Shown: positions 55,364-64,000, counted from the stretch's first letter. The stretch: DNA of 64,000 nucleotides from Macrothele yani (GCA_039090855.1 CM077002.1:86804194-86868193); one strand, 5' to 3'. Made by a program: numbers and translations. The notes: generated from the sequence alone by a model not told the origin.

Positions 55364-56470
55364 TCACAGAAGGTGTTCAAAGTTGTGACCATGAGCTGTA
55401 ACACATGCTTGACATCGTCGGCACATGGAATCATGTACATTTTGGAAAATTCCTGGCATGTCTCGGACTTCCGAAGCAGCTACAGAGATGCGTGCTACAA
55501 GGTCCTCATCACTTTCAATGGAGGTGTCACACACCAGTCCTTTGATGTAATCCCAGAAGAAGTATTCAAGGCATGTTAAGTCTGGCGATCTTGCAGGCCA
55601 ATGAAGAGGACCACCATGCCCGATCCACTGATTTCCAAATGTCATGTTTAAGTGATGATGAATGTCACTGCTAAAATGGGCAGGGGCCCCATCATGCTGG
55701 AACCACATTGCACAGTGCACCGACTGAGGGACCTGTTGTTTGTTCAATAGGTCTGGCAAGACGTCCTACAGAAATATCCAGTAACTCCTTCCATCCAGAC
55801 GAGGAGGCATTTGGTATGGGCCAATTAAGTGGTCCCTAACAATAACCGTTTTGCTGTTAATGTATGCCAGCCCAAACATTAACAGCAAAACGGTTTTGTG
55901 CTGCACCTGGTCGTGCAGCATGGGAGTTCTCCCCTGCCCATACATGTGCATTATGTGCATTGAAGCAACCTTTCCGTGTAAAGCACGCTTCGTCTGCGAA
56001 CAGCACAGAAGCAGCAAATTAGGGTTCTGCCGCACTCTTCTGCAGGTACCATTGTGCAAATGCAATTCACTGAGGGTAATCTTCAGGGCTTAGTGTCTGA
56101 ACGTGCTACACAAGTACACATGATATGGATGCAATTGGTCTTCATGCAGAACTTTCCATACGGTGGATTGGGACAGACCGAGCCAATTGGCAATTGCTCG
56201 TGTGCTGGCACTTGGAGTGTTTGCTGCATGACTTAACACATTCTCTTCGACGGCAGCAGTGCGTACCCACTGTTCCCAACACCTGGCAGGCCCCTGGAAA
56301 GAACCAGTGTCGCATAACCTCCGACGCAGCCATGCAAACACTTGGTGGTTTGGCACTTGTCTCATCGGGTACTGTTCCTGGTACAGTCGCACGGCGGCTC
56401 GTCCGTCGCAGTCCGCCGCTCTGCATGCGAGGTGCATATCAGCCATTTCCACGTTCGTGAACTCAGCCAT
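55364..56470 (-). pseudogene. IS630-type transposase, broken
   Basis: Starts M-A-E-F-T-N-V-E-M-A-D-M-H (56470) and runs open for 126 codons through the helix-turn-helix region (T-R-A-I-A-N-W-L near 56195). The middle is in another frame (55766-56065) and carries F-A-D-E-A in place of the first Asp box. The C-terminal frame (55364-55759) has W-F-Q-H-D-G-A-P-A-H-F (Asp 2) and W-P-A-R-S-P-D-L-T-C-L-E-Y-F-F-W (Asp 3). It ends in R-R-C-Q-A-C-V ... N-F-E-H-L-L, the usual C-terminus of this arthropod group. A 20-base inverted duplication at 55846-55896 replaces part of the catalytic core. Confidence 0.85.
55845..55896. repeat. 20-bp perfect inverted repeat inside the transposase
   Basis: AACCGTTTTGCTGTTAATGT and its complement are separated by about 11 bases. 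The right copy is the original coding sequence (V-N-V-W-A-G-type region on the minus strand); the left copy replaces the expected codons. Confidence 0.85.
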
Positions 56471-56782
56471 CCTACTACCTCTGCGGGCGGTTTACAAATG
56501 ATGGTATCCTGAAAGAACGTATGAGCAGTCTTGCGGCCGAACAACGTCATCTACCGCATGAAGATGGCGTTTCTGACCCTGCATTGCTACGTGATTCCGA
56601 TTTGTCTTTGTGCACCCTGCCTCTCCAAGAAGTTTGTACACGCTTAGCTGAATCACCCTGTATATAAATATATTAGCTGTGTATTATATGTGGCGTAGCG
56701 GCATGCATCCTGGACCCTCTGTAATGATGGCCCTAGGCTCTACAGCCCCATTAGACCCCCGTAATTCAGCCCTGCTCCTGTA

Positions 56783-57292
56783 CCAGAAGCATGCATGGTA
56801 ATACAATTTCCTTTTGTAGTTTCGCTTTTTAATTTACAACAATTGTAGGAAACTGCTCAAAGAAGTTCTGTTTCAGCATAATGTCGCTAATAGTACTACG
56901 CTACTTCCCAGCACTGGAGGCATGCATTTACACTGAACACGCAATTTGCCTCTGAAATAAAAATAGTGAATATTTACTAATTTCAACGTGCTGAACATGA
57001 AAATGACAATAAAATCTGCCAACTGGCTCTTGTTTAGGAGACCCTCAGTTTGCAACATATTGTGTCATACTGCATTCGCCCATCATACACACCACCCCAG
57101 AAGCTATTGTATCATTGTCTGATGCAATGCAGTTGAGTCATGACATCGCTGATGTAAGATGCTAGAATATTAGTATAAACTGAAGTCTTCTAGGGTGAGC
57201 AAGTGTTGGTGCAACTTCCTGGGCTATATACTCCCATTTACTCCTGCACCATATACACAAGCAATCCCTGCAGTATAAATTCAGTAGAAGTG
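56783..57292. other. Unassigned sequence
   Basis: No motif found. The 61-codon minus frame at 56873-57058 is not convincing. Confidence 0.35.
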
Positions 57293-58265
57293 ATGCCTCG
57301 TAACTGTGTTAATAGTCCAAATAACTTTTGTTATATTTGCAAGAAAGCGACATTTACATAACAGAAAAAGGCTATCACTCTGATAATGAAAAAGGCATAT
57401 CAGCTTTATTTTGGATGTAAGATTAATGACCAGGACAAGGCACGGACCCCACACATATGCTGCGGTACATGTACTACTAGAAATCTATCGAAGTGGTTGA
57501 AAGGCAGTAAAGTGTTGATGCCATTTGCTGTTCCTATGGCTTAGAGGGAACCAAGCAATAATGCAAATGACTGCTACTTCTGCACGGTACCACCTGTTTC
57601 GGGAGGCATCACAAGAAAAAGGAAGTGAACAATAGCAAACCCGAATATACCATCTGCTATCTGACCAGTTCCGTACGGCAAAGGACTTCCCATTCCTGAA
57701 CCTCAGAAGAATTTTCTGTTGATTCAGAGGATGATGAGGACAGAGGCGAACTGATGTCAGGTCCTCCTAAGCCTTTGGCATCTAATGATGATCCATATGT
57801 TGGCCACGGTGCATCATCTGCGCCACAAATTCTCACACAAGAAGAACTGGGTGATCTTGTTTGCGATCTGGAGCCAAGGCCAAGGGGAGTTACTGGGATC
57901 AAGATCGTTTGCGATCTGGAGCCTGTCCAAGGCCAAAGTGGAGTTATTGGGATCAAGACTTCTACAATAGAATCTTCTCAAGGAAAATGTCTGAGTGGCT
58001 TTGCTTCATACTCGTCATGAGCAGTTTGGGCTTTACTTCCAAAAGGAAGATGACCTTGTGTTCCGCTACGATATAGATGGCCTGATGAATGCCCTTCAAA
58101 TCAAACATGACCGGCACGAATGGTGACTATTCACAGACCTGTTGAAATTGAATCTCAAGGAAGTGCTGCTGCATAATGGAAACCAGCTTCCATTTGTTCC
58201 AGTGAGTCCAACATGTTGTCTATATGAAAGAAATGGGTATCATTCACTTGATCCAAAGATCACTT
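57293..58265 (+). pseudogene. N-terminal part of an uncharacterised arthropod repeated protein
   Basis: From ATG 57293: M-P-R-N-C-V-N-S-P-N-N-F-C-Y-I-C, then A-Y-x-L-Y-F-G-C-K-I-N-D-Q-D-K-A and H-I-C-C-G-T-C (paired cysteines, probably zinc binding). Next W-L-K-G, M-P-F-A-V-P-M, C-Y-F-C-T-V-P, and after frameshifts L-S-K-A-K-V-E-L-L-G-S-R-L and H-N-G-N-Q-L-P-F-V-P-V. I know this motif order from a large family of uncharacterised, transposon-like genes in arthropods and other invertebrates. Function unknown. Several stops. A tandem duplication of about 50 bases (57863-57961) repeats the L-L-G-S-R segment. The matching C-terminus is at 62975-63140. Confidence 0.65.
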
Positions 58266-58494
58266 GACCGAAAATCACTTAGCTGAAAATAACTTGATCA
58301 AAAGGCACATTTCACCGAAGGGTCACTTGACCAGAAAGTTAATTTCATCAAAAGGACACTTCACCTAAATGTTCATTTCACCTAAAAGTTCATTTCACCT
58401 AAAAGTTCATTTCACCAAAGTTCATTATTTCACTTTACCTAAAAGTTCATTATATTGAAAGATCACTTCACCGAATGGTCAGTTTATTGAAAAC
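58245..58494. repeat. Degenerate ~17-bp tandem repeat
   Basis: Variants of CACTT-CACC-AAAAGTTCATTT repeat about 14 times. The best preserved units are at 58370-58420 (AAAGTTCATTTCACCT three times). It runs up to the PLE-J target site. Confidence 0.8.
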
Positions 58495-58603
58495 TTAGAA
58501 TTTTTCTTTGAATAAAGCTCATGTTGAGAAATGGCTTCCTAGTTTAATTGAATTAATAATCTAAAGCAACTTATGGAAATTTTACTAGGAAATTTTTTCA
58601 TTA

Positions 58604-58646
58604 ATAGCAAATTTTCGGAGAAAACTCTTCTCCTTCTTCAGGCTGT
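58604..58646 (-). ncRNA. Hammerhead-like ribozyme, PLE-J left arm
   Basis: Minus-strand copy, identical in core and stems to the right-arm motif; core at 58635-58641. Confidence 0.75.
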
Positions 58647-58707
58647 CTTGTTGTTGTCACTTTTTTCTTGTCACTATCACGGTTACGGTTTACCTTGACG
58701 GTTACGG

Positions 58708-59075
58708 TTAACCTTGACGGTTTAGGTTATTTTTCAACAAATCCTGCCAGATGTTAGGCAGGGAAAATCCTTTGCAGTCATTGATGATGGAATTTTGATT
58801 TTTCTCAATCTCTATTCCTTCTTTCAGTTTTCTTTTTTGGAAATTGCTTTGGAAACTGATTACTTTAAGGGAATTCCAATCCATGCTGTGCCCAGTTTCT
58901 CTAACATGCCTATCTAATCCAGTCTTGTTGGAGCAATTTTTTATAGCTGCTTTATGCTCAGCTATACGAGTTTCTAGTCTGCGACCTGTTTCACCTATGT
59001 AAGATAGTCCACAACTACAATTTACTTCATAAACTACTCCTTGCATTTTTAAAATATCTTCTTCTCTTTGAACTA
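58708..59075 (-). pseudogene. PLE-J GIY-YIG endonuclease, left arm
   Basis: Open 112-codon frame with M-Q-G-V-V-Y-E-V-N-C-S-C-G-L-S-Y-I-G-E-T-G-R and the complete C-terminal half. It differs from the right arm at only a few residues (for example G-R-R against D-R-R). Confidence 0.85.
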
Positions 59076-59099
59076 AAAGCTTTATTCAAAGAATTAGAA

Positions 59100-61508
59100 C
59101 AGAGTATGGGTCAAATACTTGGCAAACAATCAAGAAAGTTCAACATGCTACATTGAAGATGGAAAGATCCATAGCTCAAATCAAGTTCCTGAAAAATTGC
59201 AAGGTAATTAACTTTATTCCAAATTCATTTAGACTTAGAAAACCATTTAAAGATTTACTTTCAGCCAACTTCGTAAGAAAAATAGAGCAAAAAACGGTAA
59301 AAAAGAAGTATTGAAGCAAAATATAAAAATGTTGCTTATTATAAAAAAGTAAAAGTAGAAAATGAAAAGAAAATTTCTGGAATCTTAAGGGATACAGTAA
59401 AAGCAGAATTGGATGACTGGCTACAAATTGGAGTAAGAAACAAAAATAAGAAATTTGTTAAAAAGCTGAACCTTAAAGAAGAGAATTTTTTGAAGAAAAA
59501 CTATTCCAGTAAAAACAAAAAAACTGCAGTTCTTAGTCATGTGAAGGACAACACTGCTACTGGAGTTAGCCAAGAATTATTATAAGTGATAAATAAAGGA
59601 AGTAATTTCAATCTATCCAAAGAAAAAATAAATCCAGAAAAATTGGTAATTGAATTGGAAAGCATCTGCAGCACTTTAGAAAAAGAGGACCAAATTAAAG
59701 CAGACCTCCTCAGAAAAGATTACTACAATAGCCTTACAAAATTCCAGAAGCAAGTAAGGAAACCTCAAAAAAATTTTGATAATAGTCAATTAAAAGCTCT
59801 TAAAGATTTCAGAAAAAATGAAAGTGTAGTTGCTGTGAAAACAGACAAAAGTAAGTTGATTACTATTATGGATAAGAAAGATTATCTAGAAAAGATGGAA
59901 GAAGAACTAAAAAAAAACTATGTATGAAGAAGTAAAAGAAAACCCACTACCAGATTTGATTAAAAAAGTCTCTAAGCTTATTTCACTTCAAAAAAAGAAA
60001 AACCAGCTTCCAGAAAACTATAAACAGTTCTCAAAATTACAGTTCAGATTACCTCAAATATATGGAATAGTCAAACTGCATAAAGAACACCAACCAATTA
60101 GACCAATAATAGACTCAAAAAACTCTATTCTTTCAAATCTAAACTATTTTTTAAAGTCACACCTTCAAAATCTTTTAAAAGAGCCACCTAACTTGATTAA
60201 AAACTCAATGCAGCTAAAAGAAAAACTAGAACTTCTTCCTAAATTAGATTCTCCTATTATGGGTAGTTTAGATATAGTGTCTATGCATACTCACATTAAT
60301 ATAGATCAACTTATAGACTTTATAGCGGAAGACTTGGCAGACCTAATAGTTTTTCACAACAAGGAAAAAAACATATTAGTAGGAATTTTTGAAATGCTTA
60401 CTTTCTCTTTGCAGAACAACTACTTTCAATTTGGGAAAACTTTTTCATTCAAAAATCGGGGCTAGCTATGGGCTCCCCACTCTCCCCACTCTCCCCACTC
60501 TCCCCACTCTCCCCACTCTTAGCTAACTATTATGTGGGAAAACTAGAAGAAAAGATACTAGTACAACCCACATACTTCTGCTTATATAGCAGATACATGG
60601 ATGACATCTTATTTATAATAGATGGCTCAGAAATTGTTCCAGAAAGAATTCTAGACTCATTCAATGAATTAGATGATTCCCTTAAGTTCACTATTGAACT
60701 TCAAAAAGAAAGAAGAATAAACTTCTTAGATATTACTATCTATTATGAAGATGAAAAATTCCTCACTAGTTGGTATAAAAAACCAATGAATACTAAAAGA
60801 CTACTGGATTTCAATTCGTATCATCCAGTTTCTATTAAGAAAAATGTAGCAAGTCAGTTTTTAGAAAAAAATAATAAAATAGTTTCTACTGCAGATGAAA
60901 AAGAAGCCCATAAAGAAGAGCTTAAGGTCATACTTGCAGAGAATAACTATCCTAAAGAAGAAATTGAGAAGCTTCTGAATTTTAATGGTACGAAGAACCC
61001 ACAAAAGCAACAAGTAAAATTCACTAGAAAAATTTCTTATCACAAAGGTTTATTTGAGGCTTTAAAGAGAATTAGTAAAAAATACAATATTAGGCTAGCT
61101 CCAAGTTTAGAGAACAAAGTTAAAATTTTTTTCCCTAAAATAGTTCAAAGAGAAGAAGATATTTTAAAAATGCAAGGAGTAGTTTATGAAGTAAATTGTA
61201 GTTGTGGACTATCTTACATAGGTGAAACAGATCGCAGACTAGAAACTCGTATAGCTGAGCATAAAGCAGCTATAAAAAATTGCTCCAACAAGACTGGATT
61301 AGATAGGCATGTTAGAGAAACTGGGCACAGCATGGATTGGAATTCCCTTAAAGTAATCAGTTTCCAAAGCAATTTCCAAAAAAGAAAACTGAAAGAAGGA
61401 ATAGAGATTGAGAAAAATCAAAATTCCATCATCAATGACTGCGAAGGATTTTCCCTGCCTAACATCTGGCAGGATTTGTTGAAAAATAACCTAAACCGTC
61501 AAGGTTAA
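59100..61508 (+). pseudogene. PLE-J RT-GIY-YIG polyprotein, near complete
   Basis: N-terminal region 59100-59927 in several frames (V-A-V-K-T-D-K-S-K-L-I-T-I, the finger motif, at 59830-59868). Frame 59920-60465: P-Q-I-Y-G-I-V-K-L-H-K-E-H, G-S-L-D-I-V-S-M (palm Asp), F-Q-F-G-K-T. Frame 60468-61508: A-M-G-S-P-L-S-P with the expansion described separately, catalytic Y-S-R-Y-M-D-D-I-L-F-I (about 60583-60615), thumb Y-K-K-P-M-N-T-K-R, and endonuclease G-V-V-Y-E-V-N-C-S-C-G-L-S-Y-I-G-E-T-D-R (61177-61236). Breaks: indels in the A-run near 59912 and the T-run near 60440, and a stop at 59583. Otherwise well kept. Confidence 0.85.
60472..60520 (+). repeat. 9-bp in-frame tandem expansion in the RT
   Basis: CTCCCCACT is repeated about five times, giving S-P-L-S-P-L-S-P-L-S-P-L where other PLEs have M-G-S-P-L-S-P-L-L-A-N. 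Three extra Ser-Pro-Leu units are added without breaking the frame. Confidence 0.95.
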
Positions 61509-61569
61509 CCGTAACCGTCAAGGTAAACCGTAACCGTGATAGTGACAAGAAAAAAGTGACAACAACAAG

Positions 61570-61612
61570 ACAGCCTGAAGAAGGAGAAGAGTTTTCTCCG
61601 AAAATTTGCTAT
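61570..61612 (+). ncRNA. Hammerhead-like ribozyme, PLE-J right arm
   Basis: Stem I AGC/GCT, core CTGAAGA (61574-61580), extra A, stem II GGAGAA/TTCTCC with a GAGTT loop, GAAA, AATT, T. Confidence 0.75.
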
Positions 61613-61799
61613 TAATGAAAAAATTTCCTAGTAAAATTCCCACAAGTTGCTTTAGATTATTAATTAGAATTTTGTTGTTAGATATCTCTTGGAGTATGGT
61701 GCAGGTTTTTGAAGAAATGGCCACCTAAACATTATAGGATTGTATAAAAAATGCACTTTTAATTTCTACGAAACACCTCTCCATAAGTAGGTTTTTTGA

Positions 61800-62965
61800 A
61801 ATATAATATTAACTATAAAACCTAGATTTGGGTCCTTTTATCAATTTTTACTCCTTCGAGTTCATATTCATAAGGTTTACATAGCAAATCAAGTAAAAAA
61901 TGTTACACTTTTACTCAACCACAAAACATTAATTTTTTGATCGTAGACCTACATACAGGCCATTTTAACAGATTTTAACCCTACTCATATTCATAAGCAT
62001 TACATATAATTTAAAGTAAAATATGTTGCACTTTTGCCCAAGCCTAAAAACATTAATTTAAGGCCTTATAGGCCCAGATCTGGGAATTTTTAGCAAATTT
62101 TAATCCTCCTTGTCCATATTCATAAGGTTTACACAGCAAGTCAAATGTATAATGTTGAATTTTTACCCAGATCCAAAACGTTAATTTTAAGGCCTTAGGC
62201 CTAGATTTGGGCCCTTTTAGCAAATTTTAAGCTACAGTGCTCATATTCATATGGGTTGTATAACAAGCAAAGCTATTAAGTTTGTACATTTACTCAGACA
62301 CAAAGAATTAATTTTAAGGCTTTAGGGCTCAGTTTAGGCCTTTTTAGCAAATTTTAATCACGCCACTTCATACTCATAAGGTTTGCATGTGAAGCCAAGT
62401 GAATAATGTTGCACATTTACTAAGACACAAAAATCAATTTTAGGTCCCTACGACTCAGCTTAGGCCTTTTTAGCAAATGTTAGCTACGCGTGCTCATATT
62501 AGTAACCCACACAGTCAAGTAAGTAATTTTGTACTTTTAGTCATGGGTAAAACATTTAATTATAAGGCCACAGGCTTGGGCCCTTTTAATAAATTTTAAG
62601 CTGCCATGCTGATAGTCATTAGACTTGCATAACAAGTTAAGTTAATAATGTTGCACATTTATTTATGCACAAAGAATCAATTTTAGGGCTGTAGGCCTCG
62701 GCTTAGGCCTTTTTACCAAATTTTAATTGTGCATGCTCATGTTCATGCGGTTTAAACAAAATACTAAGTTAATAATGTAGCACATTTTTTCAGGCAAAAA
62801 GAATCACTTTTGGTGCCCTAGGCCTCGGCTTAGGCTTTTTTAGAAAAATTTAATCGTGCACGCTCATGTTCATAAGGTTTACATAAAAAGTCAAGTTAAT
62901 AATGTTGAACATTTTTTCAGGCAGAAAGAATCAATTTTAGGGCCCTAGGCCTCTGCTTAGGCCAT
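61800..62965. repeat. ~125-bp satellite-like tandem array
   Basis: A phrase close to TTTTTAGCAAATTTTAA recurs near 61835, 61960, 62087, 62214, 62341, 62467, 62584, 62708 and 62835, i.e. every 117-132 bases. Each unit also has CATATTCATAAGGTTTACA, AATAATGTTG, CAAAGAATCAATTTTAGG and a GGCCTTAGGCC-like palindrome. About nine diverged units. Confidence 0.9.
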
Positions 62966-62969
62966 CCCC

Positions 62970-63140
62970 GACAATTGAGGCATGGTTAGTGATGAGCACG
63001 CTGAACGTTTCCATCAGGAAATTGCAACAATGAAGAAACGACACCAGAAAAACTAGCCCACTTCTGCGTTGGCTGATTACTGTTGGACAATCCCTAGAGA
63101 TGATCCCGAGAAGCTATACAAGCAAAAGGCAAAATAACGT
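62970..63140 (+). pseudogene. C-terminal part of the uncharacterised repeated protein
   Basis: One frame gives P-D-N, stop, G-M-V-S-D-E-H-A-E-R-F-H-Q-E-I and, after another stop, L-A-D-Y-C-W-T-I-P-R-D. I know this ending from the same uncharacterised family as the fragment at 57293-58265. Two stops interrupt. The middle of the protein is missing from the intervening 4.7 kb, which holds PLE-J, the minisatellite and the satellite. Confidence 0.6.
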
Positions 63141-63425
63141 TGGACGTAGAAGCGGATATTTACCAGTTCATGGTATAAGTATGTATAAGAAACTATTGCG
63201 GATCTCTCACAAACCATAACCAATTTAACGTTTTCATTGTCATATTCGTGTACAGCACCTTGGAAATTTGTAAGAATGATTAAATTAATCTTGGGGTAAG
63301 ACTTCTGTAAAAAATTGTTGTCCACTGTTATTATCATTTGGCAAAGAAATGTCACATTCAATTGTAATATGTTGGCAACTCCTCAGAAAACTGAAAACTT
63401 TTTTAAAGTATAATTTGTCAATATC
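63141..63425. other. Unassigned sequence
   Basis: No motif found. Confidence 0.3.
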
Positions 63426-63429
63426 GGGA

Positions 63430-63610
63430 TTACTAGGATGACTTAATTCTTACTTCTTTGTCAAATTTTCATTGGGACTGACTCAAGAGAGCAGGTGCTG
63501 CCACTCAAGTGGTAATAGTCAACCTTTCTGTTCATTAATCGTGGCACCCCTTCTTTTGATTTGTAAACTTTCCTCCAAATTCCGTTTTACAAAAACCATT
63601 CTCAACCTAT
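63430..63610 (-). pseudogene. Decayed PLE endonuclease C-terminus (C-like)
   Basis: On the minus strand, V-K-R-N-L-E-E-S-L-Q-I-K-R-R, then A-T-I-N-E and L-E-W-Q-H match the last 40 residues of PLE-C (K-R-K-L-E-E-G-I-E-I ... T-T-I-N-D ... I-E-W-Q-Q). Text after it resembles the PLE-C tail (TCAAATTTTC). Only this end survives. Confidence 0.55.
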
Positions 63611-63805
63611 TTAAATAAATATATGCTGGTCCTTGATAAAGCCAAGGCTCAGTATTCTCGACACCTTCTACATTCAGTTGTTTTATTTTATTTTTTTATC
63701 TTTTCTCCTTTTACTCACACAGGTAGATACATAACCTTTTCTATGTTGTATTAGGTGTGTGTCAAAATTATATATGTATTTTTTTGCTTAGGTATCTTCT
63801 TTATA

Positions 63806-63808
<3 letters not shown>

Positions 63809-63842
<34 letters not shown>
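63809..63842. repeat. (TA)n microsatellite
   Basis: About 17 TA units. Confidence 0.95.
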
Positions 63843-63844
<2 letters not shown>

Positions 63845-63858
63845 GGCATATTGCTCTT

Positions 63859-64000
63859 GAAAATTATGCTGTTTCAGAGACGTGGACCTTAACTAAAAGA
63901 GATATACAAAGACTGCAGACAACTCAAAGAAGCATGGAGAGGTGCATGCTTCGTGTAACCAGGAGAGATAAGAAGAGGAACTCGTGGATCCTAAAAATGA
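63859..64000 (+). pseudogene. LINE endonuclease-reverse transcriptase, C-terminal segment cut by window end
   Basis: Open frame E-N-Y-A-V-S-E-T-W-T-L-T-K-R then Q-R-S-M-E-R-C-M-L and R-R-D-K-K-R-N-S-W-I. This is the conserved region downstream of the RT palm in a common arthropod non-LTR retrotransposon (usual form Y-G-x-E-T-W-T-L-T). It has no stop up to the window edge. Its upstream part is missing, replaced by the TA run. The fragments at 13250 and 53889 are the 3' end of this kind of element. Confidence 0.7.

Larger units (their letters stand above)
55158..56660 (-). mobile_element. IS630/Tc1-mariner-type transposon, complete ends
   Basis: 1503 bases, flanked by TA (55156-55157, 56661-56662). 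The inverted ends are identical for over 30 bases, starting CAGGGTGATTCAGCTAAGCG. It carries a minus-strand transposase. The identical ends and TA duplication point to a fairly young insertion. Confidence 0.95.
54579..56774. mobile_element. Non-autonomous hAT-like element hosting an IS630-type transposon
   Basis: An 8-base duplication CTCCTGTA (54571-54578 and 56775-56782) flanks imperfect inverted ends: left CAAGGTTGGATTAAG, right the complement of CAGGGCTGAATTACG. Eight-base duplications and CAGGG-type ends are hAT hallmarks. Without the nested 1.5-kb element it would be about 0.7 kb and has no transposase. Near the left end a 20-base phrase (GCTAAGACATCTGAGTGGGC) is repeated in tandem. Confidence 0.8.
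58505..61663. mobile_element. PLE-J inverted dimer with target-site duplication
   Basis: Flanked by TTAGAATTTT (58495-58504, 61664-61673). The short left arm is minus-strand (58505 to about 59075: endonuclease C-terminus and tail). The long right arm is plus-strand (about 59076-61663: nearly the whole element). Tails contain three imperfect repeats of GGTTACGGTT-type sequence (CCGTCAAGGT on the plus strand) just before the hammerhead. The left tail is about 45 bases longer and includes text also present at 29835-29890. Confidence 0.95.

Overview
This window is eukaryotic, most likely from a large, repeat-rich arthropod genome. It has no operons or ribosome binding sites. It carries two spliced exons of a SPATA20-like host gene and many decayed mariner, Tc1, hAT and LINE copies. 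It also holds both ends of an uncharacterised repeated protein that I know from arthropod genomes. I cannot name the species. The dominant content, well over half of the bases, is Penelope-like retroelements (PLEs; reverse transcriptase plus GIY-YIG endonuclease). I sort them into eleven provisional families, PLE-A to PLE-K.

Layout. 0-2.7 kb: inverted PLE-A dimer. 2.8-4.1 kb: mariner with both inverted repeats. 4.1-7.4 kb: hAT transposase remnant split by a PLE-B dimer. 7.8-11.2 kb: PLE-G dimer with a Tc1 nested in its left arm. 11.9-12.7 kb: short tandem repeats. 13.2-15.3 kb: LINE tail, second Tc1 and a non-coding long inverted repeat. 16-20.8 kb: three-part PLE-D unit. 21.2-27.8 kb: a long PLE-A element interrupted twice by PLE-C. 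28.9-37.7 kb: two SPATA20-like exons on the minus strand whose intron holds a Tc1 with an internal minisatellite, a PLE-B, a decayed PLE-K and a LINE fragment. 38-53.9 kb: one PLE-H unit that received four other PLE insertions (F, B, I, E). 54.6-56.8 kb: non-autonomous hAT-like element hosting an IS630-type transposon. 57.3-63.1 kb: the two ends of a degenerate repeated gene, separated by a PLE-J dimer and a ~125 bp satellite. The end of the window cuts a LINE reverse transcriptase.

Two patterns unify the window. (1) Nearly every PLE insertion is a tail-out inverted dimer: two copies, truncated at their 5' ends, are joined head to head so that both outer ends are 3' tails. Where I could read the target-site duplications they are about 10-14 bp. 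Three insertions (D, F, H) add a further tandem copy, giving inverted tail, direct pseudo-LTR, then near-full copy. (2) The tails of all eleven families carry a hammerhead-ribozyme-like motif of the form CUGANGA, one extra base, stem II, GAAA, a short and usually self-complementary stem III, a cleavage site, then a stem I that pairs across the core. PLE hammerheads are established in the literature. The number of families here, the shared extra base and the palindromic stem III make this window a good natural data set.

All coding sequences are broken to some degree except one PLE-C open reading frame (24967-26223). All calls come from reading motifs by eye; no database search was made.
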